The position numbers and the translations under genes were made by a program. From Ananas comosus (lineage: Eukaryota > Streptophyta > Magnoliopsida > Poales > Bromeliaceae), in contig NW_017893388.1 of assembly GCF_001540865.1 (NCBI RefSeq), positions 25,404 to 89,403 of the forward strand: 64,000 nucleotides of DNA. The letters run 5' to 3'. The notes under the pieces are model-generated. The model ran no database searches. It saw only the letters and a list, made by a program, of their open reading frames with translations, and had not been told where the DNA came from. Shown here piece by piece: positions 34,301-43,361 of the stretch; the stretch's first letter is position 1; each line of letters starts with the position of its first letter.

Positions 34301-35021
34301 TTTGAGGGAATCTTCAAATGGACTGTATGGGTTTAACCACTCAGAAAGTTATCCATTTTCTTATTTATTCAGGAGAAAACTCATAGGGTCACTCAAGAAG
34401 CTCAAAAAGATAATATAAAGAACTAAAAATTTATTTTCTTTGTATTAGTTATACCAGGTAAGGATTCTGCTTTGGATATGTTACTTCCTTTAAAACTTTA
34501 CCTTATGACTCATCTCCTTCATCTCCTTTTATTTAATATCTTGCCATACAACTGCATTAGCCTTTTTGTGAATCATACGTGATATTTTCCTTCTTTACTT
34601 TTCCACTTATTATATATCATTCATCGTCTATTACTCTTCTTCCATATGTCAAATAATAAGCAATCATAAACAAATCAAAATCAAAACATCTAGATCTTCT
34701 ATTGTCCAAATCTTCAACTAGAATTGATTCTTATGCCCCCTCAACATGCTTTTATTATTTCTTCCACATAAATTATCTTATCAAAATATTAGCCCAGCAC
34801 CTCAACTTGACACCATTTACTATTTCCTTAAAGCTCACTAAATCCTCACAGTATGCACTGTAGAAATGAGCTTACAATATGATTATACAATACAACTAAT
34901 AAAATAGTTGTTTAAAGAATTTTTCACCACAAAGAAGATAAAAAGTATTCTTACCATATCACTGTAGTTGCTTTTTCTTGTTTCCTCATCTCCTCCAAAA
35001 CAAACGTGATACTTCTCATAT
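18868..35021 (-). CDS. SMT1: SMT1-like sterol C-24 methyltransferase gene, partial, frame-broken
   Basis: Sterol C-24 methyltransferase (cycloartenol C-24-methyltransferase type) transfers a methyl group from S-adenosylmethionine to C-24 of the sterol side chain, the first committed step to 24-alkyl sterols at the endoplasmic reticulum. Eleven exons read in order on the minus strand: [10 protein letters not shown]..., [34 protein letters not shown], the SAM-binding motif [105 protein letters not shown], and [17 protein letters not shown] with a TGA stop. Splice sites are GT-AG throughout. About 317 codons are recovered against about 340 for the family; the first coding exon (roughly 27 residues) was not found. 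Three one-base insertions (near 21,279, 21,001 and 20,922) break the frame. It is either a recent pseudogene or has assembly errors. The identity is very secure; functionality is not. Confidence 0.85.
19154..19251 (-). CDS. SMT1: SMT1 exon [20 protein letters not shown]
   Basis: 98 nt, 32 codons plus two bases, ending [12 protein letters not shown]. The donor GTGAGT is close to consensus. Confidence 0.88.
19356..19481 (-). CDS. SMT1: SMT1 exon [18 protein letters not shown]
   Basis: 126 nt, 42 codons, [20 protein letters not shown] followed by [20 protein letters not shown] and TM. Acceptor TTGAAG, donor GTAAC. Confidence 0.87.
20919..21121 (-). CDS. SMT1: SMT1 exon [20 protein letters not shown] with two insertions
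   Basis: 203 nt where 201 are expected. It encodes [20 protein letters not shown], then [20 protein letters not shown]. One extra base near 21,001 follows (again in AGGCCTGAC). Then comes [20 protein letters not shown] and LKLAGF, with a second extra base near 20,922 just before the donor GTAAGT. Confidence 0.85.
21198..21282 (-). CDS. SMT1: SMT1 exon [12 protein letters not shown] with a one-base insertion
   Basis: 85 nt where 84 are expected. After acceptor TTGCAG the exon reads GCC TGA C; family members read Ala-Asp (GC-GAC or GCT-GAC). One extra base near 21,279 puts a stop at the second codon. Read past it, the exon gives [20 protein letters not shown] then TCHAPDA, with no other damage. 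Confidence 0.85.
21408..22609. mobile_element. hAT-type MITE rich in GTGCC/GGCAC, copy 1 (SMT1 intron)
   Basis: The ends are CAAGATTTAAAG and CTTTTAAACCTTG, inverted. The terminal 150-200 bp on each side are dense in GTGCC and GGCAC words, with an AT-rich middle. The flanks CTACAATG and CTCAATGC resemble an imperfect target duplication. At 1.2 kb it is longer than the other three copies (about 340 bp), probably from a secondary AT-rich insertion. Confidence 0.6.
23114..23161 (-). CDS. SMT1: SMT1 exon [16 protein letters not shown]
   Basis: 48 nt, exactly 16 codons, phase 0 at both ends. Acceptor GGCAG, donor GTAGAC. Confidence 0.87.
23285..23339 (-). CDS. SMT1: SMT1 exon [13 protein letters not shown]
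   Basis: 55 nt encoding [18 protein letters not shown]. The last codon, before donor GTATAT, reads asparagine where SMT1 proteins usually have lysine (RGKELNR). The upstream intron is about 7 kb and contains the solo LTR. Confidence 0.85.
24080..24084. repeat. Target-site duplication of the solo LTR (left)
   Basis: CATAT, identical to 27,794-27,798 on the other side of the LTR. Confidence 0.65.
24666..25561. mobile_element. MITE nested in the solo LTR
   Basis: The ends are inverted: TGTTTTGTTGGGGGTTAAGG at the left, and TTCTTAACCCCGAACCAAAC plus A at the right. Next to the left end is a shorter inverted pair (GGGGTTAGCTAACCCC near 24,741). The interior is extremely AT-rich. The flanks show no convincing target duplication. 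Confidence 0.6.
26826..26905. repeat. Short tandem duplication in the solo LTR
   Basis: Two copies of a unit of about 45 bp containing GGAGTGAAAGACCT and CCACATGGGCGG or CCACTTGGCGG lie next to each other. Confidence 0.5.
27794..27798. repeat. Target-site duplication of the solo LTR (right)
   Basis: CATAT, matching 24,080-24,084. Confidence 0.65.
27799..30302. other. SMT1 intron sequence
   Basis: Part of the 7 kb intron between the motif I exon and the SVTGLNNN exon. Nothing coding was seen. 27,800-28,330 has two GC-richer stretches around an AT-rich middle and may be a degraded element. Confidence 0.4.
30303..30358 (-). CDS. SMT1: SMT1 exon with SAM-binding motif I
   Basis: 56 nt encoding [18 protein letters not shown] plus two bases. 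The glycine-rich LDVGCGIGG loop is the S-adenosylmethionine site of class I methyltransferases and is intact. Confidence 0.9.
30466..30550 (-). CDS. SMT1: SMT1 exon [16 protein letters not shown]
   Basis: 85 nt, phase-compatible with the previous exon. It encodes [20 protein letters not shown] then LGLKRGMK. The donor GTCTTT is weak but correctly placed. Confidence 0.88.
30695..30768 (-). CDS. SMT1: SMT1 exon [20 protein letters not shown]
   Basis: 74 nt: 24 codons plus two bases of an arginine codon. It contains the [13 protein letters not shown] segment, a strongly conserved sterol-binding region of the family. Acceptor CTCAG, donor GTTTG. Confidence 0.88.
31263..31318. repeat. (CT)n microsatellite in an SMT1 intron
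   Basis: About 55 bp of CT repeats with one interruption. It creates artificial serine-leucine ORFs. Confidence 0.85.
32421..33400. mobile_element. MITE carrying a nested hAT-type MITE (SMT1 intron)
   Basis: The ends are CTAAGGGCATGTTTGGTTTG and, inverted, TTGAACCAAATTTACCCTAAG. Internal pairing includes GGAATGGGAATCGAA against TTCCCATTCCTATTCC. A second element (32,444-32,781) is inserted 23 bp from its left end. The middle is AT-rich. Confidence 0.6.
32444..32781. mobile_element. hAT-type MITE rich in GTGCC/GGCAC, copy 2
   Basis: 338 bp. The ends are CAAGGATTTAAGTGCC and, inverted, GGCACTTAAAACCTTG. It is flanked by a perfect 8-bp direct repeat GTTTGAAG (32,436-32,443 and 32,782-32,789), the target duplication length of the hAT superfamily. 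It is non-coding. Confidence 0.85.
33401..34954. other. SMT1 intron sequence
   Basis: AT-rich intron DNA between the two most upstream exons found. No gene or repeat was recognised. Confidence 0.4.
34955..35021 (-). CDS. SMT1: SMT1 exon with [10 protein letters not shown] (most upstream found)
   Basis: 67 nt: one base completing a split codon, then 22 codons [20 protein letters not shown] + DM. The acceptor is CTCCAG and the donor GTAAG. It corresponds to about residues 28-50 of plant SMT1. The exon upstream of it, with the start codon, was not identified. Confidence 0.85.
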
Positions 35022-35707
35022 CTGGAGACGTGAAAACGTGCATCTCACTTAATAGAGAATATACCAAAGAAATTACAAATATCTACTAGTGGTTACCTCA
35101 TTATGTAAGCAAAATAATGAATATTCACCGCTACATTTTTAACTTTGATTATTTGGATGTCGGAACTATTTATAATAATGAAATAAGTTGAAGTCCATAA
35201 TACTTTTCATTTACCCACAATAAAGTTAAGAGAAGGGATAGGTTAAACTAGAATTGTATGAAGAAAAAGAATTCATATGGCAGATCCTACTAAATTTCTT
35301 TTGAGAATTCATATAGCTGAAGCCCATTTACAAGATTTAAGTGAGTAAAGTTGAATATTACCATTTACTTGACGTTTGGTCCACAGTTTGCAATATTCCG
35401 GTAATCCCCAATATTTTCTATTGAAAATATTCAAATCATTACCATTCAACTCAAGTTGGGTAGTTGTAAAAGGTGTTAGTGTAAGCAAGGGAATTATTAT
35501 AGATTCCTAGGCGGTAGGAATACTAGATTATCATGAGTTAAGAGGTATTCTCATTTCCATGCTTGATGAAAATCATTAGTGGTCCATTAATAAGAATATA
35601 CTAGTTCTTAACAATCTCACAACACAAGTGGCTTGATAATTTAGTAAAAAACTTGCCATTGCAAATATAAAATATACAACATTTTCGGAATATTACAAAC
35701 CTTGAAC

Positions 35708-36051
35708 CAAGGATTTAAGTGCCCATCGGCACAAGCCGTATCCACAATGCCGTATTTTGCCAGCAAAATATCGGCAAGATACATTCCCCGTGCCGGTGGC
35801 ACAACTCAATACTCTCTATTCTTTAAATTAGTAAGTAATTTTCTTAATAAAGTTCAAAAGATTTGACAAAAATATATAATAAATAATTGACATAATCTGT
35901 TGCTAAAGAAAATAAATATTTCACGCCATTATGTGTCGGCACATATACATTTTTTGTGACCGGCACGCATCGGCACGACCCAGCACGCGCCATACCGTAC
36001 CGTGCCAGCAAGTTTCCGGCACGACCCCGTGCCATGATACTTAAATCCTTA
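35708..36051. mobile_element. hAT-type MITE rich in GTGCC/GGCAC, copy 3
   Basis: 344 bp. The ends are CAAGGATTTAAGTGCC and ATACTTAAATCCTTA. It is flanked by a perfect 8-bp repeat CCTTGAAC (35,700-35,707 and 36,052-36,059). Its centre resembles that of copy 2 in reverse orientation (both have a TATTTATTTTCTTTAGCAAC-type stretch). Confidence 0.85.
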
Positions 36052-36499
36052 CCTTGAACCAAACCGCTAAATAGTATAATTTGGAAGTGACAAGTCTTTA
36101 CGAAGTAAAGCAACAAAACTAAAGAGAAGCTGGGGTAGCTTTTATGGAGAGCTAATAACTCAGTTAGTTACATACAATATGGAGAACACAATAGAACAGC
36201 AAGTAATATAATATTGGTCCCTTATGTGAATGTTGCAATCATCCTACTGATTCCACAATTAAGAATAGCTTTGCAGGAAGTTTCTGGCTGCACAAGAAAG
36301 TTGACCAAAAATGAAAGTAAAAGGAAAAGAAGCAACATGAGCTGGGTGAATACCCCACTGCCAAATGGAAGGGTCATTTTCATGCTCATACCAAACAAAT
36401 ACATAGTCCAATACAAGAAAATTCAGCTAAAGTGCTTCTGCAAATAGAACCTTCAAAACTCTAGCTTTTCTTACACCATAGAAGATAATAAAGGAGAAT
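36052..36499. other. Sequence upstream of the SMT1 exons
   Basis: No first SMT1 exon, promoter or other gene was recognised here. Confidence 0.35.
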
Positions 36500-36765
36500 G
36501 GCCTGTTTGGATGTCGAAGCAAGTTCTCCCAATATGAGGATTTTCTCTTGTGATTTAAATCTAGAGGTTTGCCTTTGGTCCCTTGCAAGGTGCAGGGAGT
36601 CAATCTATGGGATGATTTATCTAATTCCAAGATAATGAGTTGGATGGCAAATATAGTATGTCGTTGTAGACATCTACTCATACTTGACTACCAATTGATG
36701 CATGCTCCTCCTTCAATAACTAAAGGAGATGGATTGAACAAGACGTTCATGTATCCAGACAGGCC
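36500..36765. mobile_element. Small MITE
   Basis: The inverted ends are GGCCTGTTTGGATG and ATCCAGACAGGCCC. It is about 266 bp and non-coding. Confidence 0.5.
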
Positions 36766-37002
36766 CTAAAGGAACTCTGCTGCACAAGGAAAACACTTTT
36801 GTCATCTTGCACCTTATTATTTGTGGGTTTTTCCATCACATTTGCATTCAGACAGTCGCCATATATAGTCTCATTATTCATGAGGTAAAAGCAAAGTCCT
36901 AATCGGCCAGCAAACGCAACTTGTCTAGATCTGTCAATGCCACATTCACCATAGATCTACGTATCAATTATATATAAATATTATATATATATATATATAT
37001 AT

Positions 37003-37528
37003 AGAGCTAGTATCCTAGGCTCCGGTACTATAGTCTCGTTTTCGATCTTAGAGTGTTCAAATCAACGATCCACACCGTTACAACTGATCTAGGATATTTA
37101 AAATTTTTAAAAATAAAATTTTATATTTTTTTGACATAGTTTACTTTATGATCAAACCATTTCAAAATTGTCAATTTTCAAAAGCTACTATGGCGAGTTT
37201 GGAGTTTAACGGTGTAGAAAAATCTAAATTTCTTCAAATTTTGATAGAAAATACTTTAAACTATCTAGATTAAGGTTAACATTCTTGATCTTGAATTTAA
37301 AAGTCCTATACTCAAATTTTAAAGATTATTCAATTTCCACCGTCCATTTTGACATAATTTATTTACTAAGTAAACGATGTCGAAAAAAACTAAAATTTTA
37401 TTCCTAAGAACTTCATAAACCCTAGATCATATTTAACGGTGTGGATCGTTAATTTGAGCACCCTAAGATCGAAAACAAGACTATAGTACCGGAGCTCCGA
37501 TACTATAGATAGTATAGTAGCCTAATTC
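37003..37528. mobile_element. Foldback element F1
   Basis: Near full-length inverted repeat. The tip CTCCGGTACTATAG, then TCGTTTTCGATCTTAGAG, is mirrored at the right end (CTAAGATCGAAAACAAGA, CTATAGTACCGGAG). It is flanked on the left by (TA)n. It shares the family words TTTTCGAT, ACACCGTTA and TTTGATAGAAAA with F2-F15. Confidence 0.7.
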
Positions 37529-37553
37529 TATACACATACACATACACATACAC

Positions 37554-37557
<4 letters not shown>

Positions 37558-37600
<43 letters not shown>
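37558..37600. repeat. (AC)n then (TA)n microsatellite
   Basis: About 30 bp of AC repeats run into TA repeats between F1 and F2. Confidence 0.8.
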
Positions 37601-37601
<1 letters not shown>

Positions 37602-38392
37602 GAGTGCGTCTGGTATGCTTTTGGAAGCACGGAGCGCTCCGTGCTTCCAAGTTGTTTTCGATGTTGGGACTTTCAAATCGACAATCAGCTCCGTTAGACT
37701 TGATCTAGAATATTTTAAGTATCTAGAAAATAAATTTTGCGATTTTTCGATATTATTTACTAGCGATCGAAAGATTCAAATCAATATTTTTAATGGTTAA
37801 TATATATCGTTTAAAGTTTAACAATGTCAGAAGTATTCAAATCAGATGAAATGTTTTTGATAGAAATTTTTGTTTACCTATTTGATTGCTAGTCAATATA
37901 GTCTTTGATCGAAAATTTTAGTGCTATATCATTATTTAGCACTAAAATTTTCGATCAGAGATATTGGACTTGCCCAGTAAATAGCTACAAGAAACTTTCT
38001 ATCAAAATTTTATCTAATTTGATACTTCTACACCTGTTAAAATGAATTGATATTATTCCTTTATAAGTTTAACGGTGTAAAAATATCCAAATTATATAAA
38101 ATTTTGATAGAAAATTCTTTATACCATATAAAACAAGATCAATAACTTTGATCTAAAATTTTAATGTCATATCATCATATTTTGTAAGATTTTTATTTTC
38201 AGCCGTTGATTTTGAGCCACTTCGATCACTAGGGAAATGATATCGAAAAATCGCAAAATTTATTTTCTAGATACTTCAAATACTCTAGATCAAGTCTAAC
38301 GAAGCTGATCGTCGATTCGAAAGTCCGAACATCGAAAACAAAGTGGAAGCACGAAGCCCTTCGTGCTTCCATAAGCATCCTAGCCGCACTCT
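37601..38392. mobile_element. Foldback element F2 (long form)
   Basis: The left tip is a palindrome containing AGCACGGAGCGCTCCGTGCT. The right tip contains AGCACGAAGCCCTTCGTGCT. At 790 bp it is about 250 bp longer than its relatives. The centre, near 37,900-37,960, is itself a palindrome (TTTTAGTGCTATATCA mirrored as TTTAGCACTAAAA). Confidence 0.7.
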
Positions 38393-38430
38393 ATATATAT
38401 ATATAGAGCCGCACTCTATATATATATATA

Positions 38431-38957
38431 GAGTGAGGCTACTATGCTATCGGAAGCACGGAGCCTTCCGTGCTTCCAGCTTGTTTTCGATGTTGCTACT
38501 TTCGAATCGTCGATCGGCTTCATTAAACTTGATCTAGAGTATTTGGAGTACCTAGAAAATAAATTTTATTATTTTTCGATATCATTTGCCTAGTGATCAA
38601 ATAGGTTCAAAATCAATAAATTTCAATGGCCGTAGTGAGCCGTTTGCAAGTTTAACGGTATAGAAATATCCAAATCACGTGAAATTTTGATAGAAAATTC
38701 TTTATACTATATAAAACAAGATCAATATCTTTAATTTAAAATTTTAATGTCATATTATTACATTTTGTATGATTTTTATTTGCAGCCGTTGATTTTGAGC
38801 CCCTTCATTCACTAGGGAAATGATATCGAAAAATCATAAAATTTATTTTCTAGGTACTTCAAATACGCTAGATCAAGTCTAACGGATTAATTGTTCGATT
38901 TGGAAGTTCCATTATCTGGGCCGTTCGTACTCCTGAATAAGCACACAAGTCTACTCT
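38431..38957. mobile_element. Foldback element F3 (ends do not match)
   Basis: The left tip AGCACGGAGCCTTCCGTGCT is followed by the family core. The right core is present (CTAACGGATTAATTGTTCG), but the right tip reads GGCCGTTCGTACTCCTGAAT and does not pair with the left tip. Confidence 0.6.
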
Positions 38958-39169
38958 ATATATATATATGTGAGAGTCCAGCTATAGGTGCCTTGTAAAA
39001 GCACAAGCATTTTGGGTGTCTTGTAAGTTTTTACTGTTAAGATTCATATCCTCGGATCATTTACAACATCTAGCATTATACTATTCAACCAACCACCCAC
39101 TCAACCTTAGAGGGCCTACTATCAACCTAACCGTAACTACTTTCATCCTAACCACATTTTTTCATCTGA

Positions 39170-39235
39170 ACGGTCGAAAATTTATGAGTACAAAGAGCTC
39201 TATACTCATATGAGTATAGTAGTTCCAGCCTATAT
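39170..39235. mobile_element. Foldback family right-end fragment
   Basis: The stretch reading TATGAGTACAAAGAGC, then ACTCATATGAGTATAGTAG, matches the right tips of F4, F6 and F7. Left of it lies unrelated sequence. Confidence 0.45.
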
Positions 39236-39769
39236 AGAGTAGGGCTTCTTATGAGTATAGAGTCCTTCATACTCATAAGTTGTTTTCGATGTTGGAGATT
39301 TTGAATTGACGATCCACTCCATTAAATGTGATCTAGAGTATTTGAAACTTCTAGAAAATAAATTTTGTAATTTTTCGAAATCATAATAAAGTCCATCAAG
39401 CAGGCATAAAATGAACGGTCAAAATCGAACAACATCCTAAAAATGGATGATCGGATCCTACAATTTAAAATTGGAGTTATTAATCTTTACCTAGGTAGTG
39501 AATAGAATTTTCTATCAAAAATTCAACCGATTCTGATTCTTTTACACCGTTAAACTAGCAAGTGTCCCATACCGGCCGTTAAAAGTTGTCAATTTTGCGA
39601 AATTTCGATCGTAAGGTAAATGATGTCAAAAAATTATAAAATTTGATTTCTAGAAGTTTTAAATGCTCTAAATAACGTTTAACGGTATGGATCGTCGATT
39701 CGGAAGTTCTATCATCGAAAACAACTTAAGTACGAGGGCGATCGTACTCATAAGAGTATAGTAGCTGGA

Positions 39770-39772
<3 letters not shown>
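39236..39772. mobile_element. Foldback element F4
   Basis: The left tip CTTATGAGTATAGAGTCC, then TGTTTTCGATGTTGGAG, is mirrored at the right by ATCGAAAACAACTTAAGTAC. It is bounded by TA repeats on the left and CT repeats on the right. Confidence 0.65.
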
Positions 39773-39803
<31 letters not shown>

Positions 39804-39806
39804 TTC
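39773..39806. repeat. (CT)n microsatellite
   Basis: CT repeats between F4 and F5, followed by TA repeats. Confidence 0.8.
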
Positions 39807-39824
39807 TATATATATATATATATA

Positions 39825-40053
39825 AAACTAGGTTAGAATACTATTAATAGCATCAAGCTATTGGTGCTATTAGTATTTTAGCCCTTGGATTGAAAAAGGT
39901 GTGGTTAGGATGATGTGGGCCCCCTAGGGTTGAGTGAGTGGCGGGTTGAATAATATAATCTAACGGGTAAAAATAATCACAGAATTAAATCTAACGGTAG
40001 AAAACTAGATAGCACCAAATCCTTGGTGCTATCGATAGTATCCAGCTGGACTA
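39825..40053. mobile_element. Foldback element F5 (short form)
   Basis: About 229 bp. The tips AGCATCAAGCTATTGGTGCT and TAGCACCAAATCCTTGGTGC pair. It shares the outer ACTAGGTTAGAATACTAT / ATAGTATCCAGCTGGACT frame of the family but has a different short interior. Confidence 0.55.
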
Positions 40054-40086
40054 TATATATAAATATATATATATATATATTTAGAG

Positions 40087-40402
40087 CAAGGATGAAGGGT
40101 GCGCCCTGTGCCGATACCGTCCCCAAGAGGGCGGCCGGGCACGGGTACGGGGTCTCACCCACTCGGTGTGCATGCAGCACCCCTGCGTTAGCGAGTAGGA
40201 GGCATGTGCTATCTATCGGCACGCAATGCGTTGCCAAAAATCAGTGTCGGCACGCAATGCGTGCCTGTGCGTAGAGGTCATGTGTATCTATCTCGGCCCA
40301 CGCAAGAGCTGACAAGTGTCGGCACGCAAGCTGTGCCGTGTGCCGTACCGTGCAGGCACATAAAGGCACGCACCCCGCTTGCCGAGACAATTTAAAACCT
40401 TG
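40087..40402. mobile_element. hAT-type MITE rich in GTGCC/GGCAC, copy 4
   Basis: The ends are CAAGGATGAAGGGTGC and CAATTTAAAACCTTG. The flanks ATTTAGAG and ATACAGAG match at six of eight positions. It is inserted between foldback elements F5 and F6. Confidence 0.65.
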
Positions 40403-40406
40403 ATAC

Positions 40407-40950
40407 AGAGTCGACTACGGTATATACTCTTATGAGTACGATCGCTCTCGTACTCATAAGTTGTTTTCAATGATGGAGCTTCCGAATCGATGATCCGCAC
40501 TGTTAAACATTATCTAGAGTATTTAAAACTTCTAGAAATCTAATTTTATAATTTTTCGATATCAATTACCTTACGATCAAAAGCTCACAAAATTGACAAT
40601 TTTTAACGGTCGGTATGAGATATTTGCTAGTTTAACGGTGTAAAAGAATCGGAATAGGTTGAATTTTTGATAGAAAATTCTATTCACTACCTAAATAAAG
40701 ATCAATAACTCTGATCTTAAATTGAAGGATCCGATCATTCATTTTTAAGATGTTGTTCAATTTTGACCGTTAATTTTATACCCGCTAGATGGACTTTATA
40801 ATGATTTCGAAAAATTACAAAATTTATTTTCTAGAAGTTTCAAATACTCTAGATCATGCTTAACGGTATGGATCGTCGATTTGAAAATCCCAACATCGAA
40901 AACAACTTATGAGTACAAAGGGCTTTATACTCATAAGAGTATAGTAGCCC

Positions 40951-40953
<3 letters not shown>
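40407..40953. mobile_element. Foldback element F6
   Basis: The left tip TATGAGTACGATCGCTCTCG, then TACTCATAAGTTGTTTTC, has a partner on the right reading GAAAACAACTTATGAGTAC. The family core is complete. It is followed by CT repeats. Confidence 0.7.
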
Positions 40954-40983
<30 letters not shown>

Positions 40984-41010
40984 ATATATATATAATAATA
41001 TATATTTATT

Positions 41011-41549
41011 AGAGTCCGACTACTATACTCTTATGAGTACGATCGCCCTCGTACTTAAGTCGTTTTCAATGATAGAGCTTCCGAATCGACAATCCATACC
41101 GTTAAACATTATCCAAAATATTTAAAACTTTTAGAAATCAAATTTTATAATTTTTCGATATCATTTACCTTATGATCAAAAGTTCACAAAATTGACAACT
41201 TTTAACGGCCGGTATGGGATGCTTACTAGTTTAGCGGTGTAAAAGAATTGGAATAGGTTGAATTTTTAATAGAAAATTGTATTCACTATCTAGATAAAGA
41301 TCAATAACTCCGATCTTAAATTGAAAGATCCGATCATCCATTTTTAGGACGTCGTTCGATTTTGACCGTTCAGTTTATGCCCGCTTGATGGACGTTATTA
41401 TGATTTCGAAAAATTACAAAATTTATTTTCTAGAAGTTTCAAATACTTTAAATCATATTTAACGGAGTGAATCGTCGATTCCAAAGCTCTATCATCGAAA
41501 ACAACTTATGAGTACGAAGGGCCCTATACTCATAAGAAGCCCTACTCTA
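41011..41549. mobile_element. Foldback element F7
   Basis: Its tip is close to F6 (GAGTACGATCGCCCTCGTAC) and the right tip is GAGTACGAAGGGCCCTATAC. Its core is most similar to the reverse complement of F4. Confidence 0.7.
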
Positions 41550-41645
41550 TATATATATATACATATGTATATGTACATATATGCATATACATATGTATAT
41601 GTATATGTATATATATCCAGCTCAGCTCTATATATATATATATAT

Positions 41646-42188
41646 AGTTGAGCTAGAATACTATTGGTAGCAAACCGGCACTTTTGCCACCCATTTGTTT
41701 TCGATGATAGAGCCTCCAAATTGATGATCGACACCATTGAACATGATCTATACTATTTGAAGTATTTAGAAATCAAATTTCATACATTTTCGATATTGTT
41801 CTCTAATCCATCGAGTGGACACAAAAATGAACGGCTGAAATTGAATATTCTTTAAAAAATGATGCTAGGAGTCTTGTAATCAAGATCAAGAGTATAGATC
41901 TTATTTTAAATAGTTTTAAGAATTTTCTAACAAAAATTTAATTGATTTGGATATCTTTACGCCGTTAAACGAAAAAACGCCTCATATCGACCATTAAAAC
42001 TATAAATTTTGAAACCCTTTGATCATTAGGCAAATGATGTAAAAAAGATTTAAAATTTGATTTCTAAACACTTCAAGTGGTATAGATCATGTTCAACGAT
42101 GCCGATCGTCGATTTGGAAGCTCCATCATAAAAAACAAATGGGTGGCAAAAGTGCCGGTTTGCTATCGATAGTATCCCAGCCGGACCA
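41646..42188. mobile_element. Foldback element F8
   Basis: The tip GGTAGCAAACCGGCACTTTT is mirrored at the right by AAAAGTGCCGGTTTGCTATC. From 41,646 to 42,175 it is identical by eye to F11 (61,328-61,857). Flanks are TA repeats on both sides. Confidence 0.8.
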
Positions 42189-42200
42189 TATATATATATA

Positions 42201-42742
42201 GCTAGGCTCCTATGCTTTCGAAAGTACGGGGGCCTCCGTACTTGTAAGTTGTTTTCGATGATGGAACGTCCGATTCGGCGATCGGTTCCGTTAGACATGA
42301 TCTACACTATTGGAACTATCTAGAAACCAAATTTCATAATTTTTTGACTTCGTTTGCCTAGTGAACGAGTAGCCTCAAAATGAACGGCTGAAAATAAAAA
42401 TCTCATAAAAAACAATGATAAATGACTCAAATTTCAAATCGGAAGTATTGATCTTGCTATTGACGTTAAGTAGAATTTTCTATTAAATTTTCATGTAATT
42501 TGCATACTTCTACACCGTTGAACTTAAAAACGTGCCGCATCGGCCATTAAAATAGTCATTTTTGAGACCTTTTGATCGCTTAGTAAATGATGTCAAAAAA
42601 TTATAAAATTTGGTTTCTAGATAGTTCCAATAGGGTAGATTATACCCAACGGAGCCGATCGTCGAATCGGATGTCTTATCATCGAAAACAACTTACAAGC
42701 ACGGAGGTCCCCGTACTTTCGAAAGTATAGTAGACGCACTCT
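42201..42742. mobile_element. Foldback element F9
   Basis: The left tip is GAAAGTACGGGGGCCTCCGT; the right tip is GCACGGAGGTCCCCGTACTT. The core includes TTGTTTTCGATGATGGAACG. TA repeats lie on the left and CT repeats on the right. Confidence 0.7.
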
Positions 42743-42788
42743 CTCTCATCTCTTCTATATATATATATATATTTATTTATTTATTTAT

Positions 42789-43326
42789 AGAGCTAGGCTA
42801 GTATACTATTGGCAGCACGGAGGCCTCCGTGCTGCCAAGTTGTTTTCAATGATGCGGCTTCCAAATCGACGATCTGCTCCGTTAGACTTGATCTACACTA
42901 TTAAAAGTATTTGAAAACTAAATTTTATAATTTTTCAGCATCATTTACCTATCAAACAAGTAGTCTAAAAATGAATGGCTGAAAATAAAAATCTCATAAA
43001 AAATGATGATAAAAGACTTAAATTTAAGATCAGAGGTACTGATCTTACTCTAAATAGTGAAAATAATTTTTAATAAAAATTTCATCAGATTTGGATTGTT
43101 TTACACCGTTAAATTCACAAACGCATCACATTTATCATTGAAATTGTCAATTTGAGACCTTTTGATCACTAGTCAAATGATCCCGGAAAATTATGAAATT
43201 TAGTTTCCAAATGCTTTCAATAGTATAGATCAAGTTTAATGGAGCCGATCGTCGATTTGGAAGCCGCATCATTGAAAACAACTTGGTAGCACAGAGGCCT
43301 CCGTGCTACCGATGGTATACCAACCT

Positions 43327-43332
<6 letters not shown>
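42789..43332. mobile_element. Foldback element F10
   Basis: The left tip is AGCACGGAGGCCTCCGTGCT, a perfect 20-bp palindrome; the right tip is AGCACAGAGGCCTCCGTGCT. The core matches F12-F14. CT repeats follow. Confidence 0.75.

Positions 43333-43361
<29 letters not shown>
43331..43361. repeat. (CT)n microsatellite
   Basis: CT repeats directly after F10. Confidence 0.8.

Noticed and set aside
41492..41737. Minus ORF (81 codons) and its twin at 61,216-61,419
   Set aside because: They run across a foldback element and TA repeats; the similarity comes from the F8/F11 duplication, not from coding constraint.
36990..43361. Regularly spaced repeats as a CRISPR-like array
   Set aside because: The units are 540-bp inverted repeats in a plant genome, not short direct repeats with unique spacers.
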